Both the position numbers and the translations under genes were made by a program. A DNA stretch of 64,000 nucleotides from Myxococcus xanthus (GTDB lineage: Bacteria > Myxococcota > Myxococcia > Myxococcales > Myxococcaceae), in assembly GCF_006402735.1 (NCBI RefSeq), contig NZ_CP017174.1, forward strand, positions 4,653,001-4,717,000, written 5' to 3'. Shown here piece by piece: positions 54,335 to 63,269 of this stretch. Numbering within the stretch: position 1 is the stretch's first letter; each line of letters begins with the position of its first letter. Under the pieces are notes generated by a model that saw only the letters and a program-made list of their open reading frames with translations, ran no database searches and had not been told where the DNA came from.

Positions 54335-55355
54335 ACGTGGGCTCCTGGGCGGGGGGCGGCTCCGGACGCTCCGGCTGGAGCGACTTGATGTACTCGACGA
54401 GCGCGCCCACCTCGCCAGCGCTCAGCCGCCCGTGGAAAGACGGCATCACCGGCGCGTAGCCCGCGACCACCTTCGCCAGCGGGTCCATCATCGACTCGGT
54501 GAGGTACGCGACGTCGGCGCGCACGCTGTCACCCGAGGCCAGCGGCTCCTCGCGGCCGTACAGCCCCAGCCAGGAGGGTCCGATGTGCGGCGTGCCGTCG
54601 ATGGTGTGGCACTGGAAGCAGCCCTGCCGCGTGGCGACGACCGCCCCTCGCCGCGCGAGCGGTCCCCGGGTGCCCTCCTCCCCGGAGTATTCATCCGCCA
54701 CCCAGGTGGGTTGAGCCAACTGCCGGGCCCGCCAGGACTCGAAGGCCGCGGGCTCCAACGCCACCACCTCGGCGCGCATGCGCGAGTGGTCCAGGCCGCA
54801 GTACTCCGCGCAAAACACCCGGTAGCGGCCCGGCATCACGGCCTCGAACCAGACCTCCGTGTAGCGCCCAGGCAACGCATCCATCTTCAAGCGGAAGGCG
54901 GGGACGTAGAAGGAGTGGATGACGTCGCGCGACGTGAGTAGCAGGCGTACGGGCGTGCCGGTGGGAACGTGCAGCACGCCCACCATGCCCGGCCCGTCTG
55001 GGTACGCGAACTTCCACATCCACTGCTTGCCGGTGACGTAGACGTCCAGCGCGTCGCGCGGCGGCGTGCGCGCCCACACGTAGTCCTGGAAACCCAGCGC
55101 GCCCCAGAGAAGGAAGAAGGCCAGCGGCACCCCGGCGAACGCGGCCTCCATCCAGGTGGGCGCGGCCATCGTCGGCTCCTGCGCGGGGGCTCGCCCACGG
55201 CGGTAGCGCACCAGGAAGAAGAGCCCGGTGAGACCAATGCCCGCGCCCACCACGAAGGTGGTGCCGATGATGAAGAAGTGCAGCCGGTCCACGCGCGGGG
55301 CCAGTGACGACGCCGCCTCGGGGAGGAAGAGGATGCGCCGCATCAGGTCACTCAT
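54315..55355 (-). CDS. ctaC: Cytochrome c oxidase subunit II with fused cytochrome c (caa3)
   Basis: A subunit of 346 residues: two N-terminal helices, a CuA cupredoxin domain (His147, Cys182, Glu184, Cys186, His190, Met193 in FCAEYCGLDHSRM) and a C-terminal cytochrome c domain with CFQCH at 246-250 and a probable axial Met304. This makes the oxidase caa3-type, taking electrons through its own heme c. ATG 55355 is the start, overlapping the preceding small gene's stop by 4 bases. Confidence 0.95.
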   Translation of the reverse strand: MSDLMRRILFLPEAASSLAPRVDRLHFFIIGTTFVVGAGIGLTGLFFLVRYRRGRAPAQEPTMAAPTWMEAAFAGVPLAFFLLWGALGFQDYVWARTPPRDALDVYVTGKQWMWKFAYPDGPGMVGVLHVPTGTPVRLLLTSRDVIHSFYVPAFRLKMDALPGRYTEVWFEAVMPGRYRVFCAEYCGLDHSRMRAEVVALEPAAFESWRARQLAQPTWVADEYSGEEGTRGPLARRGAVVATRQGCFQCHTIDGTPHIGPSWLGLYGREEPLASGDSVRADVAYLTESMMDPLAKVVAGYAPVMPSFHGRLSAGEVGALVEYIKSLQPERPEPPPAQEPTYGPLPR

Positions 55356-55714
55356 GGTCGCGCCCCCTCTTCCGCGGAGAGGACCTGTTCCATGGCCCGC
55401 TCCACCGGAAGGTGGATGACGCCCGCGTCCCGGTCCACCCAGCCATACGCCTGCAACCGTGCCCGCTGTGCGTCGCGCAGCCGAGGCGCGCCGTCCTCCA
55501 GGGCGAAGGGCCGCTGGTTGACGTCCGCGACCTCGGGCGTCCCCAGGGCCGGGGGAAAACCCGCGCTTGCCACGGGCGCGTACCGGTCCTCTCCCCAACG
55601 GACCACGAGCAGCGCCGCCGCGACCAGGACAAGCCACGCGGCCCCCACCACGGCGATGCGCCGCCCTGGAAGTTGCTGGTGCTCTGGCGGAGGTGGCGTG
55701 AAGCCGGTGCTCAT
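55352..55714 (-). CDS. Small single-span membrane protein in the act-cta operon
   Basis: A protein of 120 residues: a Pro-rich cytoplasmic start (MSTGFTPPPPEHQQLPGRR), one membrane helix (IAVVGAAWLVLVAAALLVVR) and a periplasmic domain of about 75 residues (NQRPFALEDGAPRLRDAQRA, then YGWVDRDAGVIHLPVERAME). No heme or metal motif. It overlaps actF and ctaC by 4 bases each, so it belongs to the complex or its assembly. The VIHLPVERAM segment resembles a pattern in proteins found beside oxidase genes, but I cannot name the family. Confidence 0.8.
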   Translation of the reverse strand: MSTGFTPPPPEHQQLPGRRIAVVGAAWLVLVAAALLVVRWGEDRYAPVASAGFPPALGTPEVADVNQRPFALEDGAPRLRDAQRARLQAYGWVDRDAGVIHLPVERAMEQVLSAEEGARP

Positions 55715-56916
55715 GAGCGCGGCACCCGCAGCGAATGGGGCAGGAAGGGGTCTCTCACCGGCACCGTGTAGCCACCGCGCGCGAGCAGCCCCCACGCAGC
55801 CACCGTCCATCCCCCCACGCCGGCCCACGCCGTGGCGCTGGTCCAGTGGAACGTCGCCGCACCGGGAGAGAGCGCGGGCCATACCAGCCAGTACACGTCC
55901 AGTGCCCGCATGAGCAGCAGCCAGGCCCCCACCGCGGCGAGCGCGCCCGCGTCCTGCTTCACGCGACGGAGCAGGAGCAGGAAGAACGGCACGCCGAAGT
56001 GCCCCACGGCCAGCACCACCGCCACCGCGAGCCAGCCTCCGTCCAGGCGGGCGCGGTACCACGTCACCTCCTCCGGCAACGAGGCGATCCACACCAGCAG
56101 GAACTGCGAGAAGCCGCAGTAGGCCCACAGGCAGACGAAGCCCAGCAGCAGCGTTCCCAGCCGGAGGAAGTGCGCCGGCCCCATCAACGCGCCGAACTGT
56201 CCCGCGCCTCGCGCCAAGGCGGCGGTGAGGGCCACCGTGGCGAGCGCGCCCACGACCGCGCCACACCCGACCGTGAGCGCGTACACGGTGGACTGCCACA
56301 GGGGCTCCAGCGACATCAGCCAGTCCAGGCTGGCGAAGGACAGGCACAGCACCATCAGCGGCAGCGCCCCCGAGGCCAGCCGCCGCTGGTACAGGGTGAT
56401 GCGCACCGCCCGCTCGGTGATGCCCGGCTCCGCGTCCTGTCGCACCGACCAGCGGAACAGGAGGACGCCCACCGCGCCCCAGACGGCGAAGTACAGAATG
56501 GCCCGGCCCAGGAAGAAGGGCACGTTGAGGTACGGCTGCTTGTGCGCCAGCAGCTGAAGGTCATGCCCGCTCAGACTGGAAGGAAGCGCGACCCAGGGGA
56601 ACAGGTGTGGCATCGCCAGGGCCACGGGGACGAAGAGCAGCGCGAACAGCGGGCAGCTCGCTGCCATGATTTCCAGAGACCGCCGCAGCACCGTGGGCCA
56701 CCGGGCGCGCGCCGCGTGAAACGCAGCCAGGATGATGAGCGCCCCCAGGCTGAGCGACAGCCAGTACGCGAAGGCGAACAGGTAGCCGTGGGCGGCCTCC
56801 CTGGGTGCGGCCCATCCCCCCAGCAGCGTGGCCAGGAGCCCCAGGCTCCCCACCGCGGCGGCGCCCCAGGTCACGCGCCGGCCTTCCGTCAGGCGTGTCA
56901 GCACCGCGGCCGTCAT
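55711..56916 (-). CDS. actF: Alternative complex III subunit F
   Basis: ActF, 401 residues and ten helices, one of the two NrfD-like membrane subunits of alternative complex III. Landmarks are AFAYWLSLSLGALIILAAFH, LLAHKQPYLNVPFFLGRAIL, SFASLDWLMSLEPLWQSTVY, and CGFSQFLLVWIASLPEEVTW followed by YRARLDGGWLAVAV. It helps form the menaquinol-binding membrane part and possible proton paths. It overlaps actE and the small membrane gene by 4 bases. Confidence 0.92.
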   Translation of the reverse strand: MTAAVLTRLTEGRRVTWGAAAVGSLGLLATLLGGWAAPREAAHGYLFAFAYWLSLSLGALIILAAFHAARARWPTVLRRSLEIMAASCPLFALLFVPVALAMPHLFPWVALPSSLSGHDLQLLAHKQPYLNVPFFLGRAILYFAVWGAVGVLLFRWSVRQDAEPGITERAVRITLYQRRLASGALPLMVLCLSFASLDWLMSLEPLWQSTVYALTVGCGAVVGALATVALTAALARGAGQFGALMGPAHFLRLGTLLLGFVCLWAYCGFSQFLLVWIASLPEEVTWYRARLDGGWLAVAVVLAVGHFGVPFFLLLLRRVKQDAGALAAVGAWLLLMRALDVYWLVWPALSPGAATFHWTSATAWAGVGGWTVAAWGLLARGGYTVPVRDPFLPHSLRVPRS

Positions 56917-57593
56917 GGCGCACCCTCCACGGGTTCCCGCATGAGTTCATCTCGTGCGTCCTCGGGCGCGGCGGACAGCGGTGCGCGCTGGCTGTACGCC
57001 AGGACCCGGAGCCAGGCCACGACCTTCCAGCGCGCCTCGGGCGTGAGTGCGTCCGCGTAGGAAGGCATCAACCCATAGCCGCCTGTGATGACCGAGTAAT
57101 AGAAGCCCGGCGGGTGTGGCAGCGCCTCCCATCCAGGTGGCACCGGGCGGGCGCCCTCCCCTGCGTCCGCTGGCCCCTCAACTCCATGCTCGGGATGTGA
57201 GTGCGCCTCGCCGTACAGCGAGGGAGGCGGCCGCGCGCCCATGTTCTGGGCGACGATGCTCTGCCCGTCACCGAGCAGTCCGTGACACGGCGCGCACCAG
57301 GTCTCGAAGTGGGCACGCCCCTCCCGCAGCGTGTCGCGCGTGAACGGCACGGGGAGCCGCTCCACCTCCACCCAGCCGCCATCCGGAGAGCCCCGGCGGG
57401 CATACGCGGCCTCCTGGAAGTACCACTCGCGTGCGACTGTCCCGGGGACTCGGGGCCGCATCGCCCGCGCGTCCGCGAAGTACGGGTTGGCGACAAAGGC
57501 TCCGTCGCGAGCCTGCACCCGCATCGGGTCCAGGTCCTCGCAGCCAGCTACCGCCGAGAGCCCGAAGGCGACCCGTGCAAGACGAGCCCTCAT
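56913..57593 (-). CDS. actE: Alternative complex III monoheme cytochrome c subunit
   Basis: ActE, 226 residues. It is a predicted lipoprotein (LSAVAGC near the N-terminus) with one heme c site, CAPCH in HFETWCAPCHGLLGDGQSIV, and MPSYADAL as the likely source of the axial Met. It carries electrons out of the complex toward the oxidase. ATG 57593 is the start, within the actD stop (4-base overlap). Confidence 0.92.
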   Translation of the reverse strand: MRARLARVAFGLSAVAGCEDLDPMRVQARDGAFVANPYFADARAMRPRVPGTVAREWYFQEAAYARRGSPDGGWVEVERLPVPFTRDTLREGRAHFETWCAPCHGLLGDGQSIVAQNMGARPPPSLYGEAHSHPEHGVEGPADAGEGARPVPPGWEALPHPPGFYYSVITGGYGLMPSYADALTPEARWKVVAWLRVLAYSQRAPLSAAPEDARDELMREPVEGAP

Positions 57594-58117
57594 CGCCGGC
57601 CCTCCACCGCGAGCACGACCGCGGCGCCGAGCTGGCGGAGGGCGCCTTCCGCCGCGTCCACGCCCTCCGAACCGTCCACGGCGACGGCGAGCCAGAACCC
57701 GTCGATGCTGGCGCTTCGGAACGCCTCCAGGTGGAGGAACGGATGCGTCACCCGCGGCAGGCCACACGCCACGATGACCCCCAGGAAGATGGAACCCGCC
57801 GCCGCCAGGACAGCGGACTCGAAGGTGATGGGAATGAAGGCGGGGCCACTGTGCAGCGGACGTCCGCCCACGTTCAGCGGCCAGTCCACGGCCTGCGTGA
57901 ACCACTGCACGACATAGGCGCCCACCGCGCCGCCCACCCCGGCGAGCAACGCCAGCAGCGGCAGCCGAGAAGTGGGCAGTCCCAGCACGGCGTCCACGTC
58001 CTCCACCGGGTACGGGGTATGCGCGTCCAACCGGAGGAAGCCCGACGCCCGCAGCGCCCGGGCCGCCTCCACCATCCGCTCCGGCGAGCGGAACTCGCCC
58101 AGCACCCATCGGCTCAT
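57590..58117 (-). CDS. actD: Alternative complex III subunit D (DUF3341)
   Basis: ActD, 175 residues, a DUF3341 protein. It has a small soluble N-terminal part (VLGEFRSPERMVEAARALRA), two membrane helices (LPLLALLAGVGGAVGAYVVQ and SAVLAAAGSIFLGVIVACGL) and a short soluble tail. It is a structural subunit. It overlaps actC and actE by 4 bases. Confidence 0.92.
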   Translation of the reverse strand: MSRWVLGEFRSPERMVEAARALRASGFLRLDAHTPYPVEDVDAVLGLPTSRLPLLALLAGVGGAVGAYVVQWFTQAVDWPLNVGGRPLHSGPAFIPITFESAVLAAAGSIFLGVIVACGLPRVTHPFLHLEAFRSASIDGFWLAVAVDGSEGVDAAEGALRQLGAAVVLAVEGRR

Positions 58118-59538
58118 CGCGCGCCTCCCTCCCGTGCCGACACGTCATGGGCGAAGGCCTCGGAGGCCTCGAGCTCGTGTTGGAGCTCCTTCACCTCGCT
58201 GATGGGAATCGGCGGCAGGAAGCGGAGGAACAGCAGGAAGCCCAGCCCGAAGAGCCCCACCGTTCCGGACAGCAGGCTCAGGTCCACCCAGGTGGGCGCG
58301 TAGTGCCGCCAGCTCGAAGGCAAGAAGTCCTCGCTGAGCGGAGACACGATGATGATGAAGCGCTCCAGCCACATGCCCACGTTGACGAGCAGCGCCGCGC
58401 ACCACAGGACCACCGGCTGGGTGCGCAGCCGGGCGGACCAGAAGAGCTGTGGCACCAGCACGTTGCAGGCGAAGACAGTCCAGAACGCCGGCGCATAGGG
58501 GCCGGTGCGTAGGATGTTCATCGCGTGCATCTCGTAGGGGCTTCCGCTGTACCAGCCGAAGAAGTGCTCTTGAACGTAGCCGTAGGCCACGAAGAGACCG
58601 GAGACGAGCAGCAGTCGCGCCAGCGCGTCCAGGTGCGCCTGCGTCACCACCGCGTGCAGGTGGAGCGCCCGCCGAGCGGGAATCAACAGCGAGAGCACCA
58701 TGGCCAGCCCGGAGAAGATGGCGCCCGCCACGAAGTACGGAGGAAAGACGGTGCTGTGCCAGCCCGGAAGCTGCGCCACGGCGAAGTCGAACGAGACGAT
58801 GGTGTGCACCGACACGACCAGCGGCGTCGCCAACCCCGCGAGCAGCAGGTACCCGGTGCGCCAATGCCGCCAATGGCGGGCACTCCCCCGCCACCCCAGG
58901 GACAGCAGGCCCCAGACTCGGCGCCGCCAAACCTGCTTCGCGGTGTCGCGCGCGGTGGCCAGGTCCGGCAGCAGGCCCAGGTACCAGAACAGCACCGACA
59001 CGGTGAGGTACGTGGTGATGGCCACCACGTCCCATGTCAGGGGCGACCGGAACTGCGGCCACATGCGCAGCGAGCTGGGGTACGGCACCAGGTAGTAGAA
59101 CTTCCAGGGCCGGCCCAGGTGCAGCAGGGGGAACAGCGCCGCGCACACCAGGGCGAAGAGCGTCATCGCCTCCGCCATGCGGTTGACGGAGCTGCGCCAC
59201 TTCATGCCGAAGAGCAGGAGGATGGCGGAGATGAGCGTGCCGGCGTGGCCAATGCCAATCCACCAGACGAAGTTGATGATGCCGAACGCCCACGCCACCG
59301 GGATGTTGTTGCCCCACGTCCCCACGCCCGTGACGAAGGTGATGGTGATGGCCACCGCCAGCAGCACCGTCAGCGCCGCGCACACTCCGACGAGCGCCCA
59401 CCACCCCATGCCCGGCGCGGTGAGCACCGGCCGCAGCAGCGCCTCACCGAGCTGCGCGTCCGGGCGTCGCTCCTCGAGCAGCGGGTGGACGACCAGCGGG
59501 TCCGCCGTCACCGGTGCCAGGGGCAGTGGCTCGCTCAT
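58114..59538 (-). CDS. actC: Alternative complex III subunit C (NrfD family)
   Basis: ActC, 474 residues with ten helices, an NrfD/PsrC-family quinol-interacting membrane subunit. Features are [20 protein letters not shown] (conserved residues near the quinol site), [20 protein letters not shown] and [17 protein letters not shown]. It pairs with ActF and docks the ActB iron-sulfur arm. Overlap of 4 bases with actB and actD. Confidence 0.94.
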   Translation of the reverse strand: MSEPLPLAPVTADPLVVHPLLEERRPDAQLGEALLRPVLTAPGMGWWALVGVCAALTVLLAVAITITFVTGVGTWGNNIPVAWAFGIINFVWWIGIGHAGTLISAILLLFGMKWRSSVNRMAEAMTLFALVCAALFPLLHLGRPWKFYYLVPYPSSLRMWPQFRSPLTWDVVAITTYLTVSVLFWYLGLLPDLATARDTAKQVWRRRVWGLLSLGWRGSARHWRHWRTGYLLLAGLATPLVVSVHTIVSFDFAVAQLPGWHSTVFPPYFVAGAIFSGLAMVLSLLIPARRALHLHAVVTQAHLDALARLLLVSGLFVAYGYVQEHFFGWYSGSPYEMHAMNILRTGPYAPAFWTVFACNVLVPQLFWSARLRTQPVVLWCAALLVNVGMWLERFIIIVSPLSEDFLPSSWRHYAPTWVDLSLLSGTVGLFGLGFLLFLRFLPPIPISEVKELQHELEASEAFAHDVSAREGGAR

Positions 59539-62486
59539 CCCGTGGCCTCCCTGGGATTCTTCAGCCGGATCAGGTGGACGGTGCGCGGCTTCGTCCCCAG
59601 GTGGTTCAACAAGGCGTAATGGCGCGGGTCCTGGTGCAGCCGCGTGACGGGGTCCTCCGGTTGGTTCAAGTCACCGAAGACGATAGCCTCCGTGGGGCAC
59701 GCCTGCTGACACGCGGTGCGCACCTCCCCTTGCCGGATGGCGCGGTGCTCCACGCGCGCGGTGATGCGGGCGGCCTCGATGCGCTGCACGCAGTACGTGC
59801 ACTTCTCCATCACCCCGCGCGAGCGCACCGTCACCTGGGGGTTGCGGTACATCCGGTCCAGGGGCCCGCCGTGGTTGTATTCCAGGTAGTTGAAGCGCCG
59901 GACCTTGTAGGGGCAGTTGTTGGAGCAATACCGCGTGCCGACGCAGCGGTTGTAGACCATCTGGTTGAGCCCCTCGTCCGAGTGGACGGTGGCGGCCACG
60001 GGGCACACGTACTCGCAAGGCGCGTACTCACAGTGCACGCACATCAGCGGCTGGGTGATGACGGACGGGGTGTCCACGTCCCCCATGAAGTAACGGTCGA
60101 TGCGCAACCAGTGCATCTCCCGTCCGCGCCGCACCTGGTCCTTCCCCACGGCGGGGATGTTGTTCTCCGCCTGGCACGCCACCACACAAGCACTGCACCC
60201 CGTGCAACGGTGCAGGTCGATGGACATGCCCCAACGATGGCCCGACGCGTCCGGCACGGGCTGTGGCGGATACAGGTGTTCCGTTGGTGCCTGGAGCGCC
60301 GGGAGCCGCGCATCGCCCTGTGCCGCGAAGTGGGCGGCCGTCGTCTGGAGCGCCACGGGCCGGCCCTCCATGTGCCAGTGCTCCTGCGTCAGCGCGAAGT
60401 CGTGGTGGCCTTCCACGCGCGTGAGCCGCACGCCGGAGGCCCACCAGGGCGCGTCCTGGAAGCGCAGCACCTGGGCATCGAAGCCCACGCCGCGCGCCAC
60501 CGGACTGCCCAGGCGCTGGCCGTACCCCAGGGGCAGCGTGAGGGTGTCATCGGCTTGCCCGGGAACCACCAGCACGGGTGCTTCCACCGAACGGCCGCGA
60601 AGCTCCAGGCGAACGCGGTCGCCTCGCACCAGCGACAGGCGCGAAGCCGTGGCGGGACTCACCCACACGGCATTGTCCCAGGTGAGCTGCGTCACCGGGT
60701 CCGGCAGCTCCTGGATCCAGGGATTGGCGCCGTAGCGGCCGTCATGGACCTTGGCGTCCGCGGCGAAGTGCAGTTCCAGCCCGTCCCCCGGGGGAGGCAG
60801 CGCCTGGACCGCCGCGAGCACCGAGGCGGCGTCCACGGTGGCCTGCTGCAAAGGCAGCTGCGTGCCAGGAACGACGCCCTCCGCGAGCCAGCGCTCCCAT
60901 TCATCCTCGAAGCGCCCCGATGCCGCAGCGTGTTCACGCCACTGGGCCCGCAGTCGCTCGTAGGGCGTGGTCGCCAATGCTCCGGCGAAGGCCGCCAGCA
61001 GCTCCAGCGGAGGCACGGCGCTCTCCAACAGCGGCGCGATGAGCGGCTGCAGGATGGTCGCGGTGCCATCCACCGCGCGCCCATCGTCCCAGGCCTCGAA
61101 CGGATGCGTGGAGGGTACGGACCAGGACACCCGCGCGGCGGTCTCATCGTCGTGGAGCGCGCAGTACACGGCGTCCTCCACCAGACCCAGCGCCTCCCCC
61201 AGGGGCACGTCCGTGGGCGCGCGGTAGACGGGGTTCCACGCGGTGATGAGCAGCGTGTCCACCACGCCCGCGCGGATGTCCGCGACGAGCGCCGGCAACG
61301 CCGCCGCGTCCGGCGCGGGCACCAGGAGCGAGTCCACGCACCGCACCGTCCCACCGTGCAAGGTCGCGTTGAGCAGATGCGCCAGCGCGTGCACCGCCGC
61401 GGGCTGGGATTCCCCCACCACGATGAACGCCCCGTCCCCCTGCTCCGCCAGGTCCCGAGCGGCCCCCGCCACCCAGCGATGCTCCGCGGGATCCAGCGCC
61501 CCGCGCCCGAGCACCATCAACGCATCGCGCCCCAGCAACCGCCCCAACTCCGCCGCGAGCGCCCGGGCAATCCACGGCACACGAGACGGGCGCGCCCGGA
61601 GCCGTTCGTCCGCGAAGGCACCCGTGAGGCTCAGGCGACTCTCCACCACCCAGAGGCGGTTGAGCGCCGGCGGCATGCGCGCGGAGACGAACTCACGTGG
61701 CGCGCGCAGTCCTCCCATCAGCGTGGACAGGAAGTCGTCATCCAGGGCCACCACGGCGCGCGCTGAGCGCCAGTCCGGCATCGCGCGCAGCGGCCGGCCC
61801 CACGCCAGGCGAGCGCCCTCGTGCGCGTTCCCCGTCTGCGTGGCGCTGAAGGGCACGACCCGGGCCTTCGGGAAGCGCTCCAGGATGCGCTCGAAGGTCC
61901 GGGCCCACAGCGGTGACGCGGTGGGCTCCACCAGCAGGCGAAGTCCTGCCCCTCCGTCCTGGCGCGCGGCGCGACGGCGCACCATCTGGAAGACCTGGGA
62001 CAGGGAGGTGGGCGCGTCCCGGTGGCGCACGGTCCGAGCACGGTGCGGGTCATACAGGCCCAGCAGCGACGCCTGCTCATGTGCGCCCGCCGCTCCCAGG
62101 CTCTCCGGATGGGACGGATTGCCTTGCACCAACGTGGGCCGCCCCTCCTGGCTGCGCACCAGCACGCCCCGCGCGTAGCCCTCCAACGAAAGCCCCGTGG
62201 CGTAATGGAGCGGGATGCCCGGAGTGACGTCCGGCGGTTGCCGCGAGTACGGCAGGACCTTCTCCGGCGGCGCGCGGAAACAGCCCGTCAGGCCCGCGGC
62301 GGCGGTGCCGAACGCGGCCAACTCCAGCAACACGCGCCGGGACAGCCCCCGAGGTGGCGCATCGGCATCCAAGGGGAACTCACCCGGCGACGGCGCGGGC
62401 GCGGCGCCCTGTCTCGCCTCCAGACTGCGCCAGGGCTCGGCTCCATCCAGGACAGGGAGCGGATATCGGTCCGTCAGCGGTGGCAT
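59535..62486 (-). CDS. actB: Alternative complex III subunit B (molybdopterin-like plus Fe-S domains)
   Basis: ActB, 983 residues. The N-terminus has a Tat-type lipoprotein signal: arginines 50-51 (LSRRVLLELAAFG) and lipobox GLTGC, Cys69. Residues of about 75-740 are a molybdopterin-oxidoreductase-like fold that in this family binds no cofactor. From residue 761 a four-cluster ferredoxin domain follows: CTGCSACVVAC, CVHCEYAPCEYVCP, CVGTRYCSNNCP, and CTYC with CQQACP, consistent with three [4Fe-4S] and one [3Fe-4S]. It starts at ATG 62486, overlapping actA by 13 bases. Confidence 0.94.
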   Translation of the reverse strand: MPPLTDRYPLPVLDGAEPWRSLEARQGAAPAPSPGEFPLDADAPPRGLSRRVLLELAAFGTAAAGLTGCFRAPPEKVLPYSRQPPDVTPGIPLHYATGLSLEGYARGVLVRSQEGRPTLVQGNPSHPESLGAAGAHEQASLLGLYDPHRARTVRHRDAPTSLSQVFQMVRRRAARQDGGAGLRLLVEPTASPLWARTFERILERFPKARVVPFSATQTGNAHEGARLAWGRPLRAMPDWRSARAVVALDDDFLSTLMGGLRAPREFVSARMPPALNRLWVVESRLSLTGAFADERLRARPSRVPWIARALAAELGRLLGRDALMVLGRGALDPAEHRWVAGAARDLAEQGDGAFIVVGESQPAAVHALAHLLNATLHGGTVRCVDSLLVPAPDAAALPALVADIRAGVVDTLLITAWNPVYRAPTDVPLGEALGLVEDAVYCALHDDETAARVSWSVPSTHPFEAWDDGRAVDGTATILQPLIAPLLESAVPPLELLAAFAGALATTPYERLRAQWREHAAASGRFEDEWERWLAEGVVPGTQLPLQQATVDAASVLAAVQALPPPGDGLELHFAADAKVHDGRYGANPWIQELPDPVTQLTWDNAVWVSPATASRLSLVRGDRVRLELRGRSVEAPVLVVPGQADDTLTLPLGYGQRLGSPVARGVGFDAQVLRFQDAPWWASGVRLTRVEGHHDFALTQEHWHMEGRPVALQTTAAHFAAQGDARLPALQAPTEHLYPPQPVPDASGHRWGMSIDLHRCTGCSACVVACQAENNIPAVGKDQVRRGREMHWLRIDRYFMGDVDTPSVITQPLMCVHCEYAPCEYVCPVAATVHSDEGLNQMVYNRCVGTRYCSNNCPYKVRRFNYLEYNHGGPLDRMYRNPQVTVRSRGVMEKCTYCVQRIEAARITARVEHRAIRQGEVRTACQQACPTEAIVFGDLNQPEDPVTRLHQDPRHYALLNHLGTKPRTVHLIRLKNPREATG

Positions 62487-63121
62487 GTGGAGCACTCGGT
62501 CCGGGGCGAGACATCCAGGGCCTGCATCACCCGCAGCCCCACGTCGCGGGCCGGGCCCCGCGGGCTCCACGTCATGTCCGCGACGTGCTCCGGAGGCCGC
62601 AGGTGCGGCGCCGGGTCGCGGTGGCACTCCAGGCACCAGCCCATGGTGAGCGGCGCGACCTGCTCCACCAGCGGCATCTGGTCCACGCGGCCGTGGCAGC
62701 TCACGCACCCCACGCCCTTGTGGACGTGGATGGCGTGGTTGAAGAAGACGTACTGCGGCAGCCGGTGGACCCGGTTCCACGGAATGGGCCGGTCCTCGAA
62801 GTAGCTCTGGCGCACGGGCGCCAGCAACGCGCTCTCGTTCCAGATCTGCGCGTGACAACCCATGCACCGGCTGGTGGGTGGAATGCCCGCCGAAGGCCCC
62901 CGCCACGCGCCGTCGTGGCAGTAGCGGCAGCCAATGCCCTCGTCCGCCGCGTGGTGGCGGTGGTCGAACTGCACCGGCTGCTGCACGGGCTCGAAGGCCC
63001 CCGTCCCCAGTGGACTGCGGGCCAGCAGCAGCAACGCCACGGGCGTGGCCACCGGCAGCACGGCCATCAGGCCGAGCACGCCTCGCAGGACTCCATCGGT
63101 CGCCGGTGGAAAGAGGCCCAT
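62474..63121 (-). CDS. actA: Alternative complex III pentaheme cytochrome c subunit
   Basis: ActA, 215 residues: an N-terminal membrane anchor (VLRGVLGLMAVLPVATPVAL) and five CxxCH heme sites at 65-69, 86-90, 139-143, 163-167 and 210-214, the family's pentaheme pattern. It receives electrons in the periplasmic arm of alternative complex III. It opens the twelve-gene operon. ATG 63121 is preferred; GTG 63151 is possible but has no clear ribosome-binding site. Confidence 0.93.
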   Translation of the reverse strand: MGLFPPATDGVLRGVLGLMAVLPVATPVALLLLARSPLGTGAFEPVQQPVQFDHRHHAADEGIGCRYCHDGAWRGPSAGIPPTSRCMGCHAQIWNESALLAPVRQSYFEDRPIPWNRVHRLPQYVFFNHAIHVHKGVGCVSCHGRVDQMPLVEQVAPLTMGWCLECHRDPAPHLRPPEHVADMTWSPRGPARDVGLRVMQALDVSPRTECSTCHR

Positions 63122-63269
63122 ACACCGCCCAGGCAGGCATGAGGCCCGCACCTAGCGGAGCGGCGTTTGGGGGCGGTAGCGCGGACCTCGCGGCGTGTCC
63201 GTTACTCCAAGCCAGGGAGGGACGCCCGTCGGAGAGCGCACACGCGCGTGCCCTCTGGACGGAGGCGGT

